Below, in pieces: positions 43,946 to 54,090 of a stretch of 64,000 bases of DNA. A program made the translations under genes and the position numbers. Source of the stretch: Macrotis lagotis (Eukaryota; Chordata; Mammalia; Peramelemorphia; Peramelidae); the NCBI RefSeq assembly GCF_037893015.1, contig NC_133665.1, positions 193,808,146 to 193,872,145 on the forward strand. Direction: 5' to 3'. The notes under the pieces were generated by a model. It saw only the letters and a program-made list of their open reading frames with translations. It had not been told where the DNA came from and did not search any database. Within the stretch, counting starts at the first letter, position 1. Each line of letters starts with the position of its first letter.

Positions 43946-45217
43946 TCAGTCTTTCCCTCTGGCCTCAGATAGGAAAGCTTGGCAAGGACAGACTGCCCGG
44001 TTTGCCCTGCTTCCCCTTCCTCCCTCTCATTCTCAGCTTGGCTCTGTTGGCACAGGGAAGATGAGTGACTCCAAGAGCAACCAGCAAGGCCCCTCACTAG
44101 CGGGCTGATTGCCACCCCCACAGCCACCCTCCCTGTCTGCACCCAAACACACTTAGAAGGGGACATGAGGCCAGCTCCAGGCTCTCGGAGTGACGAAGAT
44201 GAAAACCGGGGAGAGTGACCAGAGGCCAGGAGAAAGAAGGGAAGCAGTGAGGGCTCCGAGCTGGCGCAGAAAGGGCAGACCACTTGGGGGGAGGCCCACT
44301 TGGGGTGCTTTCAGAGGGGACACTGAGGGGTGTTCAGATTGTTAAGGAGACTGAGAAAGTTTTTGGAGACCTTTTTCCCAGAGCAAGCAAGGAGTGCCCA
44401 GAGCTTGGCAGACAACAATCCTTTGCACTCTGATGACCTCAGCCTCTGCCAAAATGCATGGCTTTGAGCAGCACCAGGTGTCCCTGGGGGATGTCTGATC
44501 TGAGCTCCCCCTGTTCCCCAGGGGCCTGAGAGTCATCACCCATCACGCCTCTTGACAGGCTCACAAACTGGCACTCCTATTCCTGTCACAGAGCTCTGGT
44601 GCTGAATCCCAAAGAGTAATCATGATCCCCAAGGCTTGAGACAATCCCACAGGACTCAGGATTACCACACAGGAGCCTTCTCTAGGAACAGTAAGTAACT
44701 CAAGACCTCAAAATGATGATGTCCTGGTCCCCAGCAAGAAAAGTCCACTCTCCCTGGGGGGGGGGGGACTGGGGGCTTCCATTCGCAAGCATCGCACCCT
44801 GAGATTAAACTTCTGATTCTGTCCTGACTCTCCTGCCTCCCTTGTGAGGCTCTGGCTACCCACAAGGTAGAGGTCTCTCTGGTCCAGTTGACAGAAAATG
44901 AGTGTAGCAAGGAGTGGGCATGAGTGAGAGTGCGTGTGTCTGTGGTGAAAGCAGGGCCATATCATTGGGCCAAAGGTTTGAAGCTGATAGCCAGGTATCT
45001 TCTCCACAGTCTTAAGGTTTTCTCATTCATCTAGTCCAAGCCCTAGATTTTACAGAGGAGGAGACAGAGGTCCAGAGAGGTTAAGGACTCACAGCTAAGG
45101 ATAGCGTCGGTGCCTTTCCCAGGTCATGAGGTGTCCCTGACAGGGATTAGGATTAGATGAAAGAGAATCATTGAATGAAACAGGGATAGTATGGTGGGTG
45201 GACAACATGGTGGGCCT

Positions 45218-45369
45218 GGGGCAGTTAGGTGGCGCAGTGGATACAGCACTGACCCTAGAGTCAGGAGGACCTGAGTTCACATCTGGCCTTAATAACTGCC
45301 TATCTGTGGGACCTTGGGCAAGTCACTTAACCTCATTGCCTTGCAAAAACAAAAACAAAAGCAACAAAA
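45218..45369 (+). mobile_element. Marsupial CORE-SINE (short-tail subfamily)
   Basis: Head ggggcagttaggtggcgcag, core tgagttcacatctggcctta and tgggcaagtcacttaacctc, and tail attgccttgcaaaaacaaaa. It is near-complete and of the same subfamily as the copy at 48181. Confidence 0.88.
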
Positions 45370-46629
45370 TGGTGAGGCAATGAGAGTGGGAGCCAGAGCA
45401 AGAAAACTGCCTGAGGAAGGCAGCTGTGGTCCAGCTGTGCGGTGGAGGCAGAGCTATAGCACTGGTGAAGCTGGCAGCCCCTCCTCTGCTCCCAAGTTGA
45501 GACTGTGAGAAAGGGACCACCAAAGCCGCCCCCATTCTTAAACCTAGAACTTCTTCTCAAGGTTAGAGAAGAGAGAATGGCAATGTGAGCTTCATGGGGA
45601 GAGAAGGCCCCCCCCAAACCCACCGGAAGCACAGGGAAGTAGAGAATGAGCTTTCCAAGGAGAGGCCCATCCAGGCCAAATGAAGAAACCAGGGCCCCCA
45701 GAGCCAGGAGGAGCCTGCCTGAAGGCTGGTCAGAAGTAGGAATAGCTCCAGCCCAGGAGCCCAGGTTCTTTCCTGAGGAGTTGCAGGGAAGCCTGGCCTG
45801 GGAGCTGAGGGGATGTGGGCAGTGGAGACCTCGGCTCAGCTGACGTGGAGGAGGAACACGGGAAATGAGGCCTGTGAGGGGATGGTCCCGGTGAGATCCT
45901 GTGCTAGGGTCATGACTGAAGAGGGAGACCCGGGGGGCGGGCAATGGCAGAGATCCCAGTTAGGAGGTAGCCACCACCTAGGTCTCACCCTGATCAAGAA
46001 GCCACTTGAGTTGTTGTGCACCAAGACAAGGAGGAAGGGATGAATCTGAGGGAGCTTTTCCCACAGACCAAACAGAGACCTTGGCCTACAGCCGCCTAGT
46101 CCTCTCATCTCACAAGCAAGGTCAGGACAACTTGTCCAAGGCCACAAGGATAACCAGGCCAACTTGGGTTTTGGTGACTGATTGAGTCACACAGAGGACT
46201 AGAAGGAGGGTGGGGCTCAGGTCCAAGTGGGCATCTCAGCCAAGCCTTCCGGGCACAGACTTCTGCTTGCTTTAGCTCCCCCATCACCCCCGGAAGCAGG
46301 TGTGCCCTCTCCTCAGGCAGACCTGGGGGAGCCCTGGCCCAGCTGTTCCTGTCTAGGTCCCCAGGCAGTGCCAGAGTTGAAAGGAACTGTGTCCCTCAAA
46401 GGGACCTTGACGAAGCCTAACCCTTCCCACTATGGCCACCACGGCCTCTTCTGGAAAAAGAGGAGTTGGAGCATGGGTACCTGCCCTGCCTCCCTCCCCA
46501 ACCCACCTCTCCTGGACAGTGCTTGGGGATTGGTGAGCCTAAGTCGGCTTCGGGTCTCCCATGGATTCAGCCCTGCCGAGTGAGACCCGGACCCCTGGGG
46601 GCCCCGAGGCATCTGGGCCAGGCCAGACC

Positions 46630-46845
46630 CACCACCCTTTCTGCACAACCTATAAGGGTGCCAGACACGGTGCTGGTACTTGATAAGCAAGAGCTCATTT
46701 GGTCCTCACAACCACCCTGGAAGTCCGTGTTGTTATCCCCATTTTACAGTTGAAGAAAATGAGGCAGAGATGTCACCCAGCTATTAAGTGTCTGAGGCCA
46801 GGTTTGAACTCGTCTCTCTGACTCTGGGCTCTAATCACTGCCCTT
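46630..46845. mobile_element. MIR-type SINE relic
   Basis: Contains the MIR-like string tgttatccccattttacagt followed by tgaagaaaatgaggcagaga and gtctgaggccaggtttgaac. Confidence 0.6.
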
Positions 46846-47017
46846 CCCTCCCCAGCTGCTGAGCCAGCTGCCAAGGTGCCCGAGGGATGGGGCCAGATTC
46901 TAGGACCCCTCCACGGTGGGGGAGGAGGTTCCTGGGTGATGGGGCCTATGAGAAGGACTAGGGGTGGCTGGGCCACTGGTGGAGCCGGGGCCTGGCCATT
47001 CTGTTCCGTTCCCTCCC

Positions 47018-47068
47018 CACTTATCTCTGAGTCACGGTCTCCCAGCTCCGGGTAAATATTAACAAAGG
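47018..47068. promoter_or_regulatory. Clustered transcription-factor motifs (GATA, AP-1, FOX/HNF1-like, SOX-like)
   Basis: CTTATCT at 47020-47026, TGAGTCA at 47028-47034, gtaaatattaac at 47052-47063 (reverse complement gttaatatttac, a mix of HNF1 half-site and FOXA site) and aacaaagg at 47061-47068. It lies about 15.6 kb upstream of the VILL start codon in non-repeat sequence. Enhancer function is inference only. Confidence 0.25.
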
Positions 47069-47609
47069 CCTCTGTGTGACCAGTGGGGGAAGGGACCTTA
47101 GCTTCAGAGCTATTAGAGCCCCCTGCCCACCTCCCTCCACCCCATCAAGCCTTCCAAGATCTCCCCCCTCCAACGCTGGTCTGGAATCCAGGCAGGGACA
47201 GAGGATCTGGTGCAGTTCCCACAAAGGGGAGGTTCAGTGGTGTAGTTGTGCCGTGGGAACCCAAGGAGCTGGCCCTGAGTTCCCCCCTTCCTCCTTTTCC
47301 TCCCCCTCCTTAGCTGCCCTCCCAACAATGGGCACCAGGCAGAGGGCAGCAGTGGGGAAAACCTGTTCTGCAACAGTTGCAGCTCAGAGGCCAGGGCCCC
47401 AGGACAGCCTGACCCCCTCTCCCCTGCCAGATCCAGGACAGCCTGCCCCCTTCTCCCCTGCCAGCTCTCGACCCGCCTCTGCTGAAGGGCCTGAGGCACC
47501 AACATTCCTCAAGAGGGGGCAGAACCCCATCCAGGAGGAGTCTCTGATTCTCATGGCCCTGTCCTGCCTCATCGCTACTCAGTCTGGGCATTCCTGCCCC
47601 CGTCAACAC

Positions 47610-47790
47610 GATAGTAAGAGCTAATGTTTCTACAGTCATCACGGTGTGTCATTCTGCTGCATGGTTTACAATTATGCTCTCATTTGGGTATCCCCATTTT
47701 ACAGATGAGGAAGCTGAAGGGAAGTGCCTTGCTCAGGGTCACCCAATTCATGTCCAAGGCTGCATTTGAACACAGGTCTGATTTCAGGCA
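47610..47790. mobile_element. MIR-type SINE relic
   Basis: taagagctaatgtttctaca, gggtatccccattttacaga and tgaggaagctgaagggaagt followed by gctcagggtcacccaattca is the MIR consensus order. Confidence 0.65.
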
Positions 47791-47929
47791 GATGACTGTC
47801 CATTGGGCTTCCTGGCTGCCATCCCATAGCTTCATTCCCTTCATATTCACAATCCCTTTCCCCCCATTTCTTCAAGTTTCCTTCCTACATCCCCTTGACC
47901 CATCTTCCCACTACCCTAGGAAAATCACT

Positions 47930-47972
47930 GAATGAATGAATGGATGAATGAATGAATAAATGAATGAATGGA
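47930..47972. repeat. (GAAT)n microsatellite
   Basis: About ten imperfect gaat/ggat units. Confidence 0.85.
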
Positions 47973-48180
47973 GTGAGTGATGCAAGGTCAGGGCTGGCAG
48001 ATGGGTCCAGAAACACTGCCAAGGTTCAGCTGTGTGAAAATGTGGTCACTGCACCCTTCTCCTACCTGCAGACCCACCCTGGGCCCCCTGGACCCCTGTC
48101 TTTTGGACAGGTTGGTAAGAATCCCTTCTGTGCATCTGAAATTTTCAAGATTATTGTTCATCTCCAAACTGGAGATCATG

Positions 48181-48358
48181 GGCGGCTAGGTGGCTCAGTG
48201 GATAAAGCACCGGCCCTGGAGTCAGGAGTACCTGGGTTCAAATCCGGTCTCAGACACTTAATAATTACCTAGCTGTGTGGCCTTGGGCAAGCCACTTAAC
48301 ACCATTTGCCTTGCAAAAACCTAAAAAAAAACCCCCCCAAAAAAAAACAAAAACAAAC
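48181..48358 (+). mobile_element. Full-length marsupial CORE-SINE with perfect 9-bp target duplication
   Basis: Runs from ggcggctaggtggctcagtg through gttcaaatccggtctcagac and attacctagctgtgtggcct to an A-rich tail. gagatcatg is duplicated at 48172-48180 and 48359-48367. The intact duplication suggests a relatively young insertion. Confidence 0.92.
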
Positions 48359-48865
48359 GAGATCATGAAGTCCCAGGAAGACAATGTTTTTGTTCAGATT
48401 CATTCATTCATTACTAGTACTTCATTGAGCACTGGGGAGGGTGGAACCCCACTCTAATCCTCATCTCTGGCCCAAAATGACCCCAACTCTCAAGGGTGGA
48501 GCTGAGGGAACAAAAGCCCCATGTGGGAGAGGGTGAGCGGACTGGCCTCTTGACAGCAAATTGGCCTCCAAGAGATGTAGTTATTTAGCCACACACTCCC
48601 GAGCTTGATTCCTGAAATGCGGAAAGGCTGCAGAAGAGGAGGAAAGAGGGCAAGGAAGAATGAATTGGAAGTCTTTCTCCCAGGCAGTCACCCACACCCT
48701 CTCCATAGGCATGTCCATCCAGTAGGATGGACAGGAGGCTCTCCCATCTCTCTGCCTCTTTGCCTCCATCAAGCAGCAGGTCAGTTTGCAACTGAGGAAG
48801 CAATGAGCACTTGGGCTGACTCCCAATCCTGCTGAGGAGTTCCTGACTCAGCTTCCCATCCAATC

Positions 48866-51090
48866 AACCCATGAACATTTGATAAGAGCCTACTATATGT
48901 CATGTGTTAGATTCAAAAACAAAAAATGAAGCAGTTCCTGCTCTCAAAGAACTTACAGTCTCCTGGGGGGATGCGACAAAGTTGAGCCTAGAGAGCTAGA
49001 ATTCCTTTAGAAGATAAGCTCCTTGCTAGTGGACATAGTTTCAATCATTGCAACTAGCACAGTGCCTAGCCCAGTCTGTCTCAAGCCACTGATTCACCAA
49101 CATTCTGAGAAGCAAAGGTGAGGAAGGGGAGGATTCCAGACATGAGGGAACAGCTTGGGCAAAGGTGCAGAGGAAGGAGGTAGAAGAGCAGCCAGGATGT
49201 CACTTGGCCCAACCGTGAAGGATTCTCAATTGGGCTTCATCTAAGTCTGAGGCAAAGCTGCTTTCTGAGCATGGTTCCAACAAACTTCCCACTCTTGCAT
49301 AATGCTGGGGTAAAGAGAAGTTTTTCAGTTATTAGGCATTTTCCACCAATCTGCTAACTTGTTTGCCCCTTGAACAGTGAGGTTTCTCAGCAAAAAAGTC
49401 TTACAAGGCTGTCTTCTCTGGAGCTGAAGTCTCGTTGGGGTTCCCTTTTTTGAGGAGAGCTACATTGGTGGTTGCCATTGTTTTGGATCTTGGGGTTTCT
49501 GACACGTTCAGTATGGGGTGACTGACGTGTTCAGGCTCGGGGTCAACTCTGGGAAGCCTGGGATGTTCTGGGAGCTTACATTAAGTTCTCCACTTTGGTC
49601 AGAATGGATCCCAGTAGGGACATCATACACAAGAGAAACACTTCTCTCAGAACTCAAAATCGACTAAGGCAGCTTTGTTTCCTGGTTGAGTCCTACTGTG
49701 CATGCCAGGTAAACCGCTCAATCAGGTGAATTATGTTTTTGTCTAATTCCAGAGAATAAAGCTTATCGAACTATGGAGATTTAGAGAGCTTACATTTTTG
49801 GAAATATGTAGCTCAAAGAGGTAGCAATTTTCTTTGAACCCATCTTGCAGACAGTGCATTCTTCTAAACAACCTCTTGTCATCCTGGGCCATCAAGATCT
49901 GTCTTACAATCTCTTCCAAGGCCTTTGCATTGGCTGTCTCCCATGCCAGGGATGCTCTGCCCCATCACCCTCATTCATCTCTGCTGTCCTTCCAAACTCA
50001 GGTCAAGCCCACCTGTGCCCTCCCCATGCTCCAGCACCTTCCCATTGAGACTCCCTCTCATTGATGCTGCAGATATCTTAGAAGGGCACACTTACTCGAA
50101 GAAGAGTTCCATGGGGCAGGGGCTGTTGGGGAGTACTCAGCACAAAGAGGAAACAGGGTCAATGCTTGTTTACCCATCTGACTGGTCTGAACTCTTGTTG
50201 AGGGTTTGACCCAAAGGGCTTTGCAGTCAAATATCTCAAGATTCCAAAGTTCTCCTGAGGTTTTCCTGACTTAGCCCCCGTTCTGAAGCAGGGCCTCATT
50301 GTCCCCTCCTCAAGAATCTGTTTGCTCCAGCCCTTCCACCATTCAGCTGGTCAAAGAGATGGAGTGCAGTTCTGACCACGAGGCCACCCCACCCTTACAC
50401 TCACTCAGTAAGCTCCAGGGGCAAGAAGCTGTCTCGGCATTGAAGCTCCTGGTCTGTCATGTCCTCTGGATTGCACAGAAAGTCCTCTGGTTGGCATTTC
50501 AAGCTCTTCCCGGTACTGAGCTCAAGTGCCATCTGCTGGGGGAGACCATTCCTGGTCCCTCCCCAAAGGTGCCAGTGCCTTTGCTTTTGCCCATTCTGTT
50601 TCAATTTGTATAGACCCAGGGATTGATGTGTACCTTCCCCCATTAGGACTGAAGTTCCTTGGAAGCCCTTTTTGTGTCCTCCTGTGCTTGACTACAACTG
50701 GCACCATAGCCAGTGTTTCTTCAGGGCTCACCCCCAGACTGCCCACACTCACCTATCCTCCTGTGGGTTACCACACGGGTCACCTGGAAGGCTACTTGCA
50801 GAATCTTGTGAGTGCCTACCACAGACTGGAACTGGCAGCTTTGGGGCCCTTTCAGGTCTGCAAAATGCTTTACAAACTCCATCTCATTTGATCCTCACAG
50901 CAACCCTGGACTTTACTGCTGTCATTAAACCCATTGACCACTTGAGGAAATCGATTTGCCCCGGGTCACGGAACGTGCCTGCCAGAGGATCTGAATTCAG
51001 GCATTCCTGATTCCAAGTCCAGGGCTCCACCCACTGAGGCGTCCTGTTGCTTCTAGGTTTGTGGAGCTGAACTCAGCCGTTTCTTATTGC
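48866..51090. other. Intergenic region with old repeat relics, no gene seen
   Basis: L2-like fragments at about 49015-49090 and 49910-50060 and a MIR relic at about 50855-51040. No coding exon was recognised. Confidence 0.45.
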
Positions 51091-51096
51091 TGATGA

Positions 51097-51322
51097 AGCT
51101 TGTCCTTCATTTTCCAAGAAGACCGTGATGTAGGGAGGTGATGTGATGAGCGGCACATGAATTGGAGAGGAGTGGAGGATGGGGGGGGCTCGACTCAGGA
51201 TGACTGGAGATGGGCCTGGATGGTTAAATGACTAGCCCAAGGTCACACAGTAATAAATGCCAGAGGCCAGATTTGAACTCGGGTTCTCCCGACTCCAGGG
51301 CTGCTGCTCTCTCCACTGCACA
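51097..51322 (-). mobile_element. Marsupial CORE-SINE (long-tail subfamily)
   Basis: Reverse orientation: tail ttgtccttcattttccaaga then agaccgtgatgtagggaggt, body gatgactggagatgggcctg, core gactagcccaaggtcacaca and head gggctgctgctctctccact. Same subfamily as 53586-53858. Confidence 0.8.
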
Positions 51323-51689
51323 TGGCAGAGCCCAGTGTTGACAACTTCATTGAGACACCAAGCCTACTCCAATGTAGCCCAGGCATAAATGGCCTTACCT
51401 CAGAAACGCCTGGAATAGGGTGAGCCCCTGAGGCCTTGTGCGCCGGCCGCAGGTGGCATCTCCATCCACCAGCATCATCACCGTGTTTCGTCCCAATCGG
51501 ACGGTGGAGTCATTCCTACTGATTTCCTACTTGGGCTCCCTCTTAGATGCCATTCGAGGCACAGTTGCCGGAGCACCTTGCCATCTCTGTGCCCCTGGTG
51601 ATGCTGGGGTAAGGGTCCGTCATCACCTCTATCCTCCTGGCCTGGAGCCTGCCCATGTTTCCGGGGCTTCCGCCCTGGAATCTCCACGG

Positions 51690-53070
51690 CCAGGGTGGCT
51701 GGGCCGGACGTCGTGGAGACTGCGACGGTCCTGTGGGCAGTCAGGAGCGCGGACCGGTGTCGCCGCCGCGGCTTGGCGACGCAGGCTGGGTGCCCCGCTG
51801 GGCACCGGTGCGCCCGCTGGGCAGCGTAGCCTCCACCTGGGGGCGGCTCTCCCTTCCCTCTGTGCCAGTGGGGGCCCACCTACGACACCCCTTGGCATGG
51901 GTGACGGTGCCGAACCCCATTCTCTGTGCGCGGTTCGAGGGACCCCGAGGTCCACGGCCCCCGCGTGCCCTGGCAGCGTGCCGAGCCGCGGGCGCGCGGA
52001 GCCGAGCCGCGGGCACGCGCAGCCGCGGGCACGCGCAGCCGAGCCGCGGGCGCGCAGCCGAGCCGTGTCCAGAAGCTTCCAGGGAGGCGCGCGGTGGCTG
52101 AGAGGCCAAGGCCGGGCTGGGCCGGGGGACGCCGGAGGGTGTCTGGGGGGCCGGGGCCGGCCGCAGGCTTTGGGGGCCTGTCACCCCGGAGGGAGGGGCG
52201 CGGCACCCCGAGGTGCCCGAGTCTGGGGGCTCGAGAAGGGGGGGGAGCTCCACGGGGGGGGGGGGGACGGGGCCGCCACCGGCACGGAGTCACGTGGGGG
52301 GAGGCGCCCGGGAGGGGCGGGGCCGCCTCCTTCTCGCCTTCGGGACACGCCCCTCCTGGCCCCGCCCCGCCCCCAGCGGCGCGTGCGCGTTGGCGTCCTC
52401 CTTCTCGCGGGAGTGCGCCGATCCGGGCCACGGCGAACCGGAAGTTGTTGAGGCGACCTTTGGCCGCCGCCCCTCGCGCCCGTTCTTCCGCTCCGGACTC
52501 GTTTTCTTTTTTTTTTTTTTGCAAATGGGTAAACTGAGGAAGGCCAAGGGCGGGAGGGCCCCGCCCGGCCACGGCCTGCCGAGGCCCATTGAGAGGAGCC
52601 CTGACAGCGCGGGGGAGGGGCGGCCCCAAGGCCGTCCGCGCCCTCCTCCCCGTCTGGAGAGAGGACGCGGGGACCCAGGGCCGAACCGGGGAAGATGGCG
52701 GCCGGGGAGGGCGGCGCCGCGCGCATGCGCGGGCCACTGGCGGCGGCGCCACCGGGGGGCGCCCGAACCCGCCGCCTGCAGCCGGTGCGGATGAGGGCGG
52801 CGGCCGCCGGGGGGCGCCCGGGCGCCGGGCCCTGCACTTCCGGGGGGGCGGGGAGGACCAAGATGACCAGGTGGGGGGGCGGGGGCCCCAAAAAGCGCCC
52901 CCTGGCGCCCAGTGTCGGGCCCCGGGGCCCCCCAGAGAAGCCCAACTGGGGCAGGCCGGGGCTCTGCGGCGGTGCCAGCCATCCCCGGCAGGTGCCAGGG
53001 CCTCCGGGCACAGCAGTAAGGAGCAGGCTAGAAGGGCCCCAACAAGACCCCCGTCACGCCGGGCTCTGGC
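51690..53070. promoter_or_regulatory. CpG island with housekeeping-type promoter motifs, no assigned gene
   Basis: Dense CpG across about 1.4 kb, strongest at 51940-52860. Motifs: ETS ccggaagt at 52438-52445 and its inverse cacttccgg at 52835-52843, YY1-type aagatggcggc at 52692-52702, a palindromic NRF1-type gcgcatgcgc at 52721-52730, and tctcgcggga near 52403. The YY1 motif orientation suggests + strand transcription from near 52.68 kb, but the start could also be bidirectional. VILL (- strand, coding start at 31.4 kb) and CTDSPL (promoter beyond the window) are not obvious owners. Confidence 0.7.
51975..52070. repeat. GC-rich short tandem repeat inside the CpG island
   Basis: Units close to gcgcgcagccgagccgcggg recur about four times with changes (ggcacgcgcagccgc, ggcgcgcagccgagcc). 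Confidence 0.75.
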
Positions 53071-53119
53071 CAGGTGGGGGCCCAGAGGACGGAGCCCCGG
53101 CTGCCGGACACTGGCTGTG

Positions 53120-53235
53120 ACCCTGGACTTCATTTTGCCTCAGTTTCCTCATCTGTAAAGTGAACTGGAGAAGGAAATGGCGCCCCGCTGCAGTAGTTTT
53201 GCCAAGAAAACCCCAAAATTGAGGTTGTGAAGTCA
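53120..53235 (+). mobile_element. Mar-1-type SINE 3' fragment
   Basis: cctcagtttcctcatctgta, gtgaactggagaaggaaatg and gttttgccaagaaaacccca match the 3' half of the Mar-1-type copy at 36480-36712. Confidence 0.65.
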
Positions 53236-53319
53236 CACAAGAAACACAGCTAAGGTTTTCTTATATAATGAAAATTTGATTTTCTTTTCCTCTAATTTTT
53301 TAGGGGGTGTGTGCAGATG

Positions 53320-54090
53320 GGGAAGGCCTTTTGCAAGCACCAAGAGACACCTCCATGAGGATTTTGCACAGTAATGTCTGCATCACTCACAAATAGTTGG
53401 AAGCAGCAAAGGATGTTCTATTTCCGGGTGGTCCGGGCGTTAGGCCACGCGGACTTTTGAAACGCTTTAGCGTGAAGCACTTGGGAACGTGGAGCTATAA
53501 GAAACAAGGGTGAGACACAAACCGATGCCAAGCGAGGTGAGCGGAACCAGGAGAATAGTGTACGTGATGATATTTGTCCTTTGAGACATCGGGGAGCTGA
53601 TGCCAAGATAAGCAAATGCACTGAGTTCGAGTGATGGGGAACTGTGCTAAATCACCAGCCTCACTTTCTTCTCCGGAGCTATCTGGGTCCAGTGGCCAGA
53701 CATGAATCAGAACATCTAGATGCCAGGCAGTCAGGATTGAGAGACTTGCCCAAGGTCAAACAGATCATTAAATGTAAAATGTCTGAGGTCTGAATTTGAA
53801 CTCAGGTCCTTCTGACTCCAGGACTACTGCTGCATCCACTGCACCACCTAGCTGCCCCTTTATATAGAAACCACTATGGCAATGGATGATTGACTGTGAA
53901 TGACCACTATTTGCCTTTGAGAAGGAACTGAGGGAATAGGAATGCAGATTGAAGAATATGTTTTTTATTTTTTCTTCTTGTTGCTGTTTTGGTCTGTTTT
54001 CTTTCACAACATGACTAATATGAAAATGTTTTATGACTTCACTTTGATTCTTATATAAGGTGTAAACTCTCTTTGATTGGGCCAAGAAGT
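53320..54090 (-). mobile_element. Marsupial interspersed element (same family as 3363-3835), split by a SINE
   Basis: The reverse complement of the 3363-3835 family: gcggaaccaggagaatagtg on the left side, and cacaacatgactaatatgaa with a T-rich ttttttattttttcttcttg on the right. The two parts are separated by the SINE at 53586-53858, a nested insertion. Confidence 0.6.
53586..53858 (-). mobile_element. Marsupial CORE-SINE (long-tail subfamily), nested
   Basis: Tail side atcaccagcctcactttctt and agctatctgggtccagtggc, core acttgcccaaggtcaaacag, and head ctgcatccactgcaccacct then agctgcccc. The head is the reverse complement of the short-tail SINE head; the tail differs. Confidence 0.85.

Noticed and set aside
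51880-53133. 417-codon - strand and 337-codon + strand frames in the CpG island
   Set aside because: Stop codons are rare at this GC content and frames are open on both strands at once; composition is Pro/Arg/Ala with no motif.
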